A stretch of 8,993 nucleotides of DNA from Flavisolibacter sp. GTDB taxonomy: Bacteria > Bacteroidota > Bacteroidia > Chitinophagales > Chitinophagaceae. Shown here one piece after another: positions 1-5,803 of this stretch. How positions within the stretch are numbered: the stretch's first letter is position 1; every line of letters begins with the position of its first letter. The stretch is from the NCBI GenBank assembly GCA_013695175.1, contig JACDAZ010000323.1:1-8993 (forward strand). The letters run 5' to 3'. A model generated the notes under the pieces. The model made no database searches. It was not told the origin of the DNA and saw nothing but the letters and a program-made list of their open reading frames with translations. The position numbers and the translations under genes were made by a program.

Positions 1-940
1 CTACATTATCGTGCAATAATTGTTTTACAGACTCACGGCCCTGACCTAACTTGTCTGAATTGTAACTGAACCAACTACCACTTTTTTGAACGATCCCCAT
101 TTCAACTCCGGAATCTAAAATTTCACCAACCTTAGAAATGCCTTCTCCGAAAATGATATCGAATTCAGCATGACGGAAAGGAGGTGCCACTTTGTTTTTT
201 ACAACCTTTACTTTAACCCTGTTTCCAACTGCTTCTTCGCCATCTTTAATCTGGCTCATTCTGCGAATATCCAATCTTACAGAAGCATAAAATTTTAAAG
301 CGTTTCCACCAGTTGTTGTTTCGGGGTTACCGAACATAACACCAATCTTTTCACGAAGCTGGTTTATAAAAATGCAGATGGTATTTGTTTTTGAAATTGT
401 TGCTGTGAGTTTTCTTAAAGCCTGCGACATTAACCTTGCCTGCAAACCCATTTTGCTGTCTCCCATTTCACCTTCCAATTCACCTTTTGGTACAAGAGCC
501 GCTACAGAATCAATAACCACTACATCCAATGCTCCTGATAAAATCAGGCGATCAGCAATTTCAAGTGCCTGCTCACCATAGTCAGGCTGAGAGATCAGCA
601 GGTTGTCAATATCTACACCAAGCTTTTGAGCATAAGCACTATCGAAAGCATGTTCTGCATCAATTATGGCACACATGCCTCCTTTTTTTTGCGCTTCGGC
701 AATTACATGAATAGCAATAGTTGTTTTACCGGAACTCTCAGGTCCGTAAATTTCTACAACACGGCCCTTGGGTAATCCACCTATACCCAGTGCAGCGTCT
801 AATCCAATAGACCCGGTGGAAATAACTTCCATAAGGTACTCGCCTCTCTCGTTCATCATCATTACACTTCCCTTACCAAAATCTTTATCGATTTTATCCA
901 TAGTAAGTTTTAGCGCCTTTAATTTTTCAGTATTTGACAT
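1..940 (-). CDS. recA: RecA recombinase, 3' end cut off
   Basis: RecA is the cytoplasmic DNA-dependent ATPase that forms filaments on single-stranded DNA, drives homologous pairing and strand exchange, and promotes LexA-type self-cleavage where such repressors exist. The first 313 residues are visible. Walker A is GPESSGKTT (residues 66-74), the catalytic glutamate lies in DAEHA (E96), Walker B is VVVID (140-144), and the DNA-binding L2 region runs from NQLREKIG to [10 protein letters not shown] (about 193-216). The C-terminal domain starts at about residue 270. RecA proteins are usually 335-355 residues long, so roughly 20-40 residues are missing beyond the left edge. The ATG at 940-938 fits the N-terminal length of the family; no Shine-Dalgarno is seen before it, as is usual in Bacteroidota. 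The frame is intact and no intein is present in the visible part. The gene is divergent from the DUF4920 gene. Confidence 0.98.
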   Translation of the reverse strand, partial: MSNTEKLKALKLTMDKIDKDFGKGSVMMMNERGEYLMEVISTGSIGLDAALGIGGLPKGRVVEIYGPESSGKTTIAIHVIAEAQKKGGMCAIIDAEHAFDSAYAQKLGVDIDNLLISQPDYGEQALEIADRLILSGALDVVVIDSVAALVPKGELEGEMGDSKMGLQARLMSQALRKLTATISKTNTICIFINQLREKIGVMFGNPETTTGGNALKFYASVRLDIRRMSQIKDGEEAVGNRVKVKVVKNKVAPPFRHAEFDIIFGEGISKVGEILDSGVEMGIVQKSGSWFSYNSDKLGQGRESVKQLLHDNV

Positions 941-964
941 ATTTAAGTATTTAAAAAAGTAGAA

Positions 965-1005
965 GAAATGACGGTTCGAATATAGTTTTTAACAGCGGTC
1001 ATTTC
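965..1005 (-). promoter_or_regulatory. Inverted repeat around a promoter-like element upstream of recA
   Basis: A perfect 8-bp inverted repeat, GAAATGAC (965-972) and GTCATTTC (998-1005), has a 25-bp spacer and lies 25-65 bp before the recA start. On the recA strand the spacer contains TATATTCG (984-977), one mismatch from the Bacteroidota -7 consensus TAnnTTTG. This arrangement could be an operator over the recA promoter, or a hairpin in the leader if transcription starts further upstream. No convincing -33 element and no E. coli-type or B. subtilis-type LexA box is seen. The repeat is observed; the function is inference. Confidence 0.35.
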
Positions 1006-1175
1006 ATTAAAAATTATCAACAGGTAAAACTAATATATTTAGCAAACAATTGCAAAAAAATTTAGGTTTATAAATAGAATATCTAAATCACATTGCCCAT
1101 TGAAATCCTAAACCACAAATTTGTTAAAGAAAGTTTTCAAATGTCCCGGCACTATCACCCTTCTCGGAACTTGAT

Positions 1176-1183
1176 TATATTTG
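1176..1183 (+). promoter_or_regulatory. Bacteroidota -7 promoter element for the DUF4920 gene
   Basis: TATATTTG matches TAnnTTTG, the -7 element recognised by the Bacteroidota primary sigma factor, exactly. It ends 18 bp before the ATG at 1202, which implies a leader of about a dozen bases. I do not see a good -33 TTTG at the usual distance, and such 8-mers occur by chance in AT-rich DNA. The match also overlaps the TTG at 1181, which argues against that codon as a translation start. Confidence 0.45.
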
Positions 1184-1201
1184 AAATCTCAAATTAAATT
1201 C

Positions 1202-1678
1202 ATGAAAAAGCTACTTCTTTTCTCTGTTCTTTTTATTGCCATTACTGCAAATGCACAGGATACTGATGCCATTAAGCCTGCCGCCAAAGGTGTAGTTTAT
1301 GGAACTACTGTAATAGAATCAGATGATGTTATCCCTGTTTCTGACCTGGAATCAAAGATGACCAACGGAGGTTATCAGGGTAAGGTGAGTGGTAAGGTAA
1401 CCGAAGTTTGTAAAACGATGGGGTGCTGGATTAAAATTGAAAAAGCTGATGGTACGGCATTGATGGTTAAATCAAAAGAGCATGGATTTTTTATGCCCCA
1501 GGATCTTGTGGGAAGAAATGTGGTAATTGAAGGAACAGCAAGTGTAAAAGAAGTTTCAGAAGACAAACGCAAACATTTTGCTGAAGATGCAGGAAAGTCC
1601 AAAGAAGAAATAAAAAAAATTAAAGGCTCAGTAAAAGAAGTTCAATTTGTAGCAAGTGGCGTTAAAGTAGTTGACTAA
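1202..1678 (+). CDS. Exported DUF4920 domain protein
   Basis: This is a 158-residue protein of unknown biochemical function. Residues 1-18 form a signal peptide (MKK, hydrophobic core, then A-N-A before Q19), so the mature protein is probably periplasmic. The rest matches my knowledge of the DUF4920 family: G-K-V-S-G-K-V followed by VCKTMGCW (C70, C75, W76), then a segment ending in HGFFMP (94-99), GRNVVIEG (104-111), and a late HFAEDAGKSKEEI stretch (125-137) common in the family. C70, C75 and H94 could form a metal or redox site, but that is inference. The ATG at 1202 is chosen over the in-frame TTG at 1181 because it puts MKK directly before the signal-peptide core and leaves the -7 element upstream. 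A strong terminator follows 20 bp after the stop, so the gene is probably transcribed alone. Confidence 0.9.
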   Translation: MKKLLLFSVLFIAITANAQDTDAIKPAAKGVVYGTTVIESDDVIPVSDLESKMTNGGYQGKVSGKVTEVCKTMGCWIKIEKADGTALMVKSKEHGFFMPQDLVGRNVVIEGTASVKEVSEDKRKHFAEDAGKSKEEIKKIKGSVKEVQFVASGVKVVD

Positions 1679-1697
1679 AAAACTTTTTTTAATATTG

Positions 1698-1722
1698 ATC
1701 CCGCGATTGCGGGATTTTTTTT
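1698..1722 (+). terminator. Intrinsic terminator after the DUF4920 gene
   Basis: A perfect 7-bp stem, ATCCCGC (1698-1704) and GCGGGAT (1709-1715), encloses a GATT loop and runs into a tract of eight T (1715-1722). It starts 20 bp after the stop codon. This is a classic rho-independent terminator and separates the DUF4920 gene from the lipoprotein peptidase gene. Confidence 0.92.
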
Positions 1723-1811
1723 GCCATCAGGCGAATGATTTTTTTAATCAAAGCTTTTATTCTTAGCTGCCACACCTTCATTCAGTAATTTTATTAAACA
1801 AACTTGCTCAT

Positions 1812-3446
1812 ATGAAATCATATTTCCTTTTACTAATAGCATATCTATTTATAAGTTCATGTGGTACCAGAACTTCTAATAATGCACCACCAGAACATAA
1901 TAATTATGTTACTCAAAGATTAGCGGCTTATGCCCCGGTTCAATTAACAGCTAATCTTTCATCGCTTACTCAAAATGAAAGACGCATGTTGCCTCTCCTG
2001 ATTCAGGCTTCCCAAATCATGGATAGTTTGTATTGGCTGCAAGCTTTTGGCAACAGCGAAAGTTTATTATCGCAGGTGCGTGATGATAATACCAGGCGGT
2101 TTATAGAAATAAATTATGGGCCATGGGACAGGCTGAATAATGACACCCCTTTTATAGAAGGCGTGGGTCCAAAACCTTTAGGTGCTTCTTTTTATCCTGC
2201 TGATATTACCAAAGAAGAATTGGAGAAGTCAAATGTGAATGATAAAATGGGTCAATACTCCATTATCCGAAGAGATGCGGGAGGTAATTTAATTTCTATT
2301 CCATACCATGTTGCCTATAAAGAACCACTTGAAAGAGCTTCGCAATTATTGAAGCAGGCAGCCGGTTTAGCTGAAGATACAGGTTTGAAAAATTATTTGA
2401 ATTTAAGAGGTGATGCCCTGACTACAAGCAATTATACGGCAAGCGATATTGCCTGGATGGACATGAAAAACAACACTATTGATGTTATCATTGGACCTAT
2501 TGAAAATTATGAAGACCGGCTTTATAATGCACGCAATGCATTTACATCTTATGTTCTGATTAAGGATAAAGAGTGGAGTCAAAGGTTGGCAAAATATGTA
2601 GCTATGTTACCACAGCTTCAGGAAGGTTTACCGGTTGATGCAAAATATAAAAGTGAAAAACCGGGTGTTGAATCTGAGTTGAATGCATATGATGTAATTT
2701 ATTATGCAGGGCAGTCCAATGCGGGATCAAAAACTATTGCTGTAAATCTGCCAAATGATGAAGAATTACAAAAAACAAAAGGCACAAGACGATCACAGTT
2801 AAAAAATGCTATGCAGGCAAAATTTGATAAAATCCTGATTCACATAGCACAAGAATTAATCGACCCTTCACAATTACAAAATATAACTTTTGATGCTTTT
2901 TTTTCTAATGTAATGTTTCATGAAGTGGCACATGGTTTAGGTATAAAAACAACTATAAACGGAAAGGGTACAGTAAGAGCTGCATTACAGGAACAAGGTT
3001 CTGCCCTTGAAGAAGGTAAAGCAGATATTTTAGGTTTATATATGGTAACCAAATTAGTTGAAGGAGGTGAATTGCAGGGAAAGCTGGAAGATTTTTATAC
3101 CACCTATATGGCGGGCATATTAAGATCAGTGCGCTTTGGCGCTTCATCTGCTCATGGAAAAGCAAATATGGTAAACTTTAATTTTTTTGCTGAAAAAGGT
3201 GCATTTGAAAGAACAACAAAAGGACACTACAAAGTAAACTTTGATAAATTCAGAATAGCCATGAATGAACTTTCTGCACTTATACTAAAATTACAGGGTG
3301 AAGGAGATAAAGCCGGAGTTGAAGCACTAATGAAAGAAAAAGGTGTCATTCAGCCGCAGTTAAAGGCAGACCTGAATCGTTTACAAGAAAAGGGGATTCC
3401 TGTAGATATTAAATTTGAACAAGGTATTAAAATATTAAACCTTTAA
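1812..3446 (+). CDS. Lipoprotein M49-like (dipeptidyl peptidase III family) metallopeptidase
   Basis: A 544-residue predicted zinc peptidase. The N-terminus is a lipoprotein signal: a hydrophobic stretch ending in the lipobox I-S-S-C, with C17 the likely lipidated cysteine. No acidic export signal of the kind that drives surface display is obvious after it, so periplasmic attachment is likely. The zinc site is HEVAH (H370, E371 catalytic, H374) followed about 25 residues later by EEGKAD (400-405), where E401 should be the third ligand, as in the EECRAD-type motif of M49. Other family-like stretches are YAGQSNAGSKT (298-308) and FGASSAHGKANM after the zinc site. Classical dipeptidyl peptidase III uses HEXXGH and is longer (about 670-740 residues). 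This shorter protein has the five-residue HEXXH form seen in the M49-like part of plant Nudix 3 proteins. Whether it releases dipeptides is untested. The ATG at 1812 is the only start consistent with the lipoprotein signal. Confidence 0.88.
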   Translation: MKSYFLLLIAYLFISSCGTRTSNNAPPEHNNYVTQRLAAYAPVQLTANLSSLTQNERRMLPLLIQASQIMDSLYWLQAFGNSESLLSQVRDDNTRRFIEINYGPWDRLNNDTPFIEGVGPKPLGASFYPADITKEELEKSNVNDKMGQYSIIRRDAGGNLISIPYHVAYKEPLERASQLLKQAAGLAEDTGLKNYLNLRGDALTTSNYTASDIAWMDMKNNTIDVIIGPIENYEDRLYNARNAFTSYVLIKDKEWSQRLAKYVAMLPQLQEGLPVDAKYKSEKPGVESELNAYDVIYYAGQSNAGSKTIAVNLPNDEELQKTKGTRRSQLKNAMQAKFDKILIHIAQELIDPSQLQNITFDAFFSNVMFHEVAHGLGIKTTINGKGTVRAALQEQGSALEEGKADILGLYMVTKLVEGGELQGKLEDFYTTYMAGILRSVRFGASSAHGKANMVNFNFFAEKGAFERTTKGHYKVNFDKFRIAMNELSALILKLQGEGDKAGVEALMKEKGVIQPQLKADLNRLQEKGIPVDIKFEQGIKILNL

Positions 3447-3501
3447 AAAAGCGGGTAATATAAAAGCAATAAGTATTTTTATAAAGCCATAGCAGCATCC
3501 A

Positions 3502-3530
3502 TATAATTTTCTTTGTATAAGTGAATTATA
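3502..3530. promoter_or_regulatory. Imperfect palindrome upstream of the ArsR-like gene, candidate operator
   Basis: The 29-bp stretch is a dyad centred on 3516. The outer arms TATAATT (3502-3508) and AATTATA (3524-3530) pair perfectly and an inner CTT (3511-3513) pairs with AAG (3519-3521), giving 10 of 14 matched pairs. It ends 38 bp before the ATG of the winged-helix regulator and overlaps a near-match to the -7 promoter element (TAATTTTC, 3504-3511). ArsR-family proteins usually bind such dyads over their own promoter, so autoregulation is a reasonable guess. AT-rich palindromes can arise by chance. Confidence 0.4.
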
Positions 3531-3568
3531 ATGCTTAAATTACCCCTGCTTGCACAAAACTAAATTTT

Positions 3569-3901
3569 ATGAGTCTCACAGTTAAAGGTTCTTCAACCAC
3601 AGAAAAAGCACTTTTTGATAAAAACTTAATTAAAAAAGGTGCTGCCATTATAAGAGCAATAAAACATCCTTTCAGACAGGAACTTCTTGCTTTTATCAAA
3701 AAAGAAGGTCGTATTAATGTATCACGAATTTACAACCAGTTAAACCTTGAACAATCTGTAGCCTCGCAACATCTTGGCATTTTAAGAAGAGCGGGTTTTG
3801 TAAAAGCTGAACGCCAGGGTAAAATCATTTATTACACAGTCATTCAAGACAGGATCAGGGAATTGGACGGTCTAATAAAAACACTTGTTCAGGAAGATTA
3901 A
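3569..3901 (+). CDS. ArsR-type winged helix-turn-helix regulator without cysteines
   Basis: A 110-residue DNA-binding protein, the normal length for the ArsR family. The helix-turn-helix covers about residues 45-76, with recognition-helix residues EQSVASQHLGILRRAG (61-76), and the wing follows as ERQGKIIYY (81-89). The protein has no cysteine and only two histidines (H33, H68), so the thiolate metal-binding motif of arsenic or cadmium sensors is absent. It therefore probably responds to something else, or represses without a metal. Residues 1-20 form a polar extension before the first helix. No metal-efflux or resistance gene is nearby, which fits a non-metal role. The ATG at 3569 is preceded by an AT-rich leader without Shine-Dalgarno, and a dyad at 3502-3530 may be its operator. 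The target genes are unknown; the gene 75 bp downstream is the closest candidate. Confidence 0.88.
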   Translation: MSLTVKGSSTTEKALFDKNLIKKGAAIIRAIKHPFRQELLAFIKKEGRINVSRIYNQLNLEQSVASQHLGILRRAGFVKAERQGKIIYYTVIQDRIRELDGLIKTLVQED

Positions 3902-3976
3902 TCAACTAAAAATATTGGCCTTCAACTACAAGAACTAAAAGTTTCCTGACTGACAGAACTACACCTTTTAAAAAAT

Positions 3977-4450
3977 ATGAAAATTATTATTACAGTTTTA
4001 CTGAGCTTTTTATACTTAAATTCTTTTGCTGCTTCCGTACCCCCTACGATAGACCCGGCACCGGCTGTTTCTAAAACGATAATTGATCAATGGCCATCTT
4101 CTAAAGTAAGTGAAGGTAAAAAACTTAATTTTTTTCAAAAACTTCAAGTAAAGTTTGTTCAAAAAAAACTGGCAAAAAGATTCAATGAAGAAGGAAAATC
4201 TAATACACAAACTTTAAGTACACTTGCTTTAATATTTGGAAGTATAGCGCTTGTTGCCATTTTTACTCCGGCATCTATTTTAGCCCTCCTGATGGCACCG
4301 GCTGCTCTTGTTTTAGGAATAATAGCAACGGGCAGAAAAGACCATACAAAAAGTTCAAGAACACAAGCTTTGTTAGGATTGATTTTTGGAGCCACCACCA
4401 TTGCTATTGCACTTATGGCCATCCTGCTTTTCGTTGCATTTTGGGGTTGA
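3977..4450 (+). CDS. Small exported/membrane protein with hydrophobic C-terminal half
   Basis: A 157-residue protein that I cannot assign to a named function. Residues 1-18 are a likely signal peptide (cleavage after S-F-A). They are followed by a proline-rich stretch (22-30), a lysine-rich amphipathic segment (about 48-75, with FFQKLQVKFVQKKLAKRF), and hydrophobic segments at about 79-97, 99-118 and 130-155. The pattern of a G/A-rich hydrophobic pair joined by a short basic loop (GRKDHTKSSRT) resembles DUF4190-like membrane proteins common in Bacteroidota, but the match is by pattern only. It starts 75 bp after the ArsR-like gene on the same strand without a clear terminator between, so co-transcription is possible. 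No catalytic motif is seen. Confidence 0.75.
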   Translation: MKIIITVLLSFLYLNSFAASVPPTIDPAPAVSKTIIDQWPSSKVSEGKKLNFFQKLQVKFVQKKLAKRFNEEGKSNTQTLSTLALIFGSIALVAIFTPASILALLMAPAALVLGIIATGRKDHTKSSRTQALLGLIFGATTIAIALMAILLFVAFWG

Positions 4451-4460
4451 TTTGATAATC

Positions 4461-4496
4461 CTGTGCCCTTTCATACAACTTATTCTTTAGGCACAG
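4461..4496 (+). repeat. 7-bp inverted repeat, weak terminator candidate
   Basis: CTGTGCC (4461-4467) and GGCACAG (4490-4496) are perfect inverted repeats with a 22-base spacer, 10 bp after the stop of the small membrane protein gene. The loop is long and only a short ATTT follows, so it is a poor intrinsic terminator. It may still form a transcript-end hairpin. The rest of the gap to 4590 shows nothing recognisable. Confidence 0.3.
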
Positions 4497-4590
4497 ATTT
4501 AGCATTCTTACTACATACTATTTATCTGCAATTACCCTAATTGAAAATTTTAAAGCCATATAACCTGTGCTTTAGCCTAAAAGAAGTGAT

Positions 4591-5625
4591 ATGAAAAAGG
4601 TTTTCCTTCTGCTCCGTGATAATAACCAATTGGGACCTTTTACAATTGATGAATTATTGCAACATAAATTGACTACAGATGATTTAATTTGGGTAGAGGG
4701 CTATAGCCTTGCCTGGTCACATCCTTCAGAATTAGATTTGTTAAAATTATCTGTAGCAGAAACTACTTTTAATTCGGATAGGAAACCCACATTACCTCCT
4801 GATTATAAAACATTAGAAAATAAAAAAAATCACAATGAAAATTCTGATGTTTTAAAGAATAAAAAAAAGAGGAAATGGGCTGATGAGGACATCGAAGGAA
4901 GAGCAGAAGAAATCAGGAGAAGGACATTGGAATATGTTTCAAAACATCATAACCATGCAACATCACCTCTTATCACCGATGATCATATCAGATCTTATGT
5001 AAAAAATCCGGATATAGATTTTGTAGTTCATAAAAGATCAAAAGGCTTATCTCCAAATTTTATTGGCGCTGCCTTAGTTGCCCTGATGTTATTAGCAGGC
5101 TGGTATGGTAAGGAAAAATTATTTATTGCTCAAAATGGTTCTGATATAGTAACTACCCAGGCTGCTACTCCCATGGTGATACCTATTTCGTCTGCGGTAA
5201 CTATGCAGTCCAGTCAAAATGAATCTGCAGCATTTATAGATGAGGAAATTAATGATTCCTTAATGGTTGAAGAGCCCCTGGAAACTTATAATATTGTCAC
5301 TCCTGCTCCAAAACCGAAAGAACAACCCGCTGTTGCATCAACAGTTGATTTTAAAGATCAATCAATTGAATCAAAAGTTAAAATAGAAAAACAACCGGTA
5401 AAAGAAATAGAAATACCGGTAAAAGAAACGGTCACTGTTCAAACAAAACCGGATTCTATAAAAGCAAAACCGGATTCTTCTACAACAAAAACCAAAAGCA
5501 AGCCTAAGGAAGAATTAGAGGAAGCTGAAGACAAAAAGAAAACATTAGGTCAGGCTATTAAAAGCATCTTCAAAAAGAAAAATAAAAATACCGATAAAGA
5601 AGAGGAAGATGAAAATGATAACTAG
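4591..5625 (+). CDS. GYF_2 (DUF4339) domain protein with single membrane span and charged tail
   Basis: A 344-residue protein. Residues 1-50 are a GYF_2 domain: a short beta start (KKVFLLL), the GPFTIDELL motif (15-23), and IWVEGYSLAW (33-42). GYF-type domains generally bind proline-rich or other peptide partners. Next come a basic, highly charged region (KKKRKW, 91-96, then an E/R-rich helix to about 117) and one membrane span at about 156-172 (FIGAALVALMLLAGWYG). A low-complexity region rich in P, K, E, T and S follows, with 7-residue repeats (PVKE, KPDS), and then a Lys/Glu-rich terminus. There is no N-terminal signal peptide. The GYF domain is therefore probably cytoplasmic and the tail periplasmic, but the reverse topology cannot be excluded given lysines on both sides. 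The family is common but uncharacterised in Bacteroidota. Neighbours lie 140 bp upstream and 178 bp downstream. Confidence 0.85.
   Translation: MKKVFLLLRDNNQLGPFTIDELLQHKLTTDDLIWVEGYSLAWSHPSELDLLKLSVAETTFNSDRKPTLPPDYKTLENKKNHNENSDVLKNKKKRKWADEDIEGRAEEIRRRTLEYVSKHHNHATSPLITDDHIRSYVKNPDIDFVVHKRSKGLSPNFIGAALVALMLLAGWYGKEKLFIAQNGSDIVTTQAATPMVIPISSAVTMQSSQNESAAFIDEEINDSLMVEEPLETYNIVTPAPKPKEQPAVASTVDFKDQSIESKVKIEKQPVKEIEIPVKETVTVQTKPDSIKAKPDSSTTKTKSKPKEELEEAEDKKKTLGQAIKSIFKKKNKNTDKEEEDENDN
5395..5478 (+). repeat. Two pairs of 21-bp-period repeats inside the GYF_2 gene
   Basis: CCGGTAAAAGAAA occurs at 5395-5407 and 5416-5428, and CAAAACCGGATTCT at 5444-5457 and 5465-5478. Each pair is 21 bp apart, i.e. 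seven codons, and encodes PVKE...PVKE and KPDS...KPDS in the predicted extracytoplasmic tail. The conserved nucleotide identity suggests recent short tandem duplication in a linker under weak constraint. Confidence 0.75.
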
Positions 5626-5668
5626 TTGTTTAAATATTTATAATCATTAGCTATTTTTCTTTTCACAA

Positions 5669-5723
5669 TATTTTTGTAGATCTGTCTAAAAGCAGCATAT
5701 AAATGGCATGTTTAATAAATTTG
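5669..5723 (+). promoter_or_regulatory. Two -7-like elements upstream of the giant ORF
   Basis: The 178-bp gap before the long ORF holds two exact matches to TAnnTTTG: TATTTTTG (5669-5676) and TAAATTTG (5716-5723). Neither has a clear -33 TTTG at the usual spacing. They would give leaders of about 75 to 125 bases before the proposed TTG start. Chance matches are likely in this AT-rich stretch, so this is only a pointer to where the promoter may lie. Nothing else is recognisable in the gap. Confidence 0.25.
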
Positions 5724-5803
5724 AATAAAAGTTTACATAGCTTGTGTAGTTACAATTTTCCTTATTACATTATTTAAAATACACTTGCTTTAAACACAGC
5801 CTT

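Noticed and set aside
372..962. Plus-strand ORFs at 372-581, 529-714 and 768-962
   Set aside because: They lie wholly or mostly antisense to recA, whose protein sequence is unmistakable; their translations show no family signature.
1115..1124. Palindrome ACAAATTTGT in the recA/DUF4920 gap
   Set aside because: Ten bp of AT-rich self-complementarity is expected by chance and it is not placed near either proposed start.
1181..1201. TTG at 1181 as start of the DUF4920 protein
   Set aside because: It would add seven residues ahead of a good MKK signal peptide and overlaps the exact -7 match at 1176-1183; the ATG at 1202 is better.
1375..1602. Minus-strand ORF inside the DUF4920 gene
   Set aside because: Shadow of a recognised gene, no independent start context or family features.
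2953..3165. Minus-strand ORF inside the peptidase gene
   Set aside because: Antisense to the conserved zinc-site region; no features of its own.
3453..3545. GGGTAAT / ATTACCC inverted repeat in the gap after the peptidase gene
   Set aside because: Seven bp separated by 79 bases with no T-tract; too weak for a terminator or an element end.
3569..3901. Metal-resistance sensor (ArsR/CadC/SmtB function)
   Set aside because: No cysteines in the protein and no efflux, reductase or metallothionein gene nearby.
4016..4422. Minus-strand ORFs at 4016-4210 and 4159-4422
   Set aside because: Antisense to the small membrane protein gene, whose signal peptide and hydrophobic segments make better sense.
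5703..5777. Small ORF from ATG 5703 as a leader peptide
   Set aside because: Only 24 codons, in a different frame, with no regulatory codon pattern or downstream attenuator hairpin.
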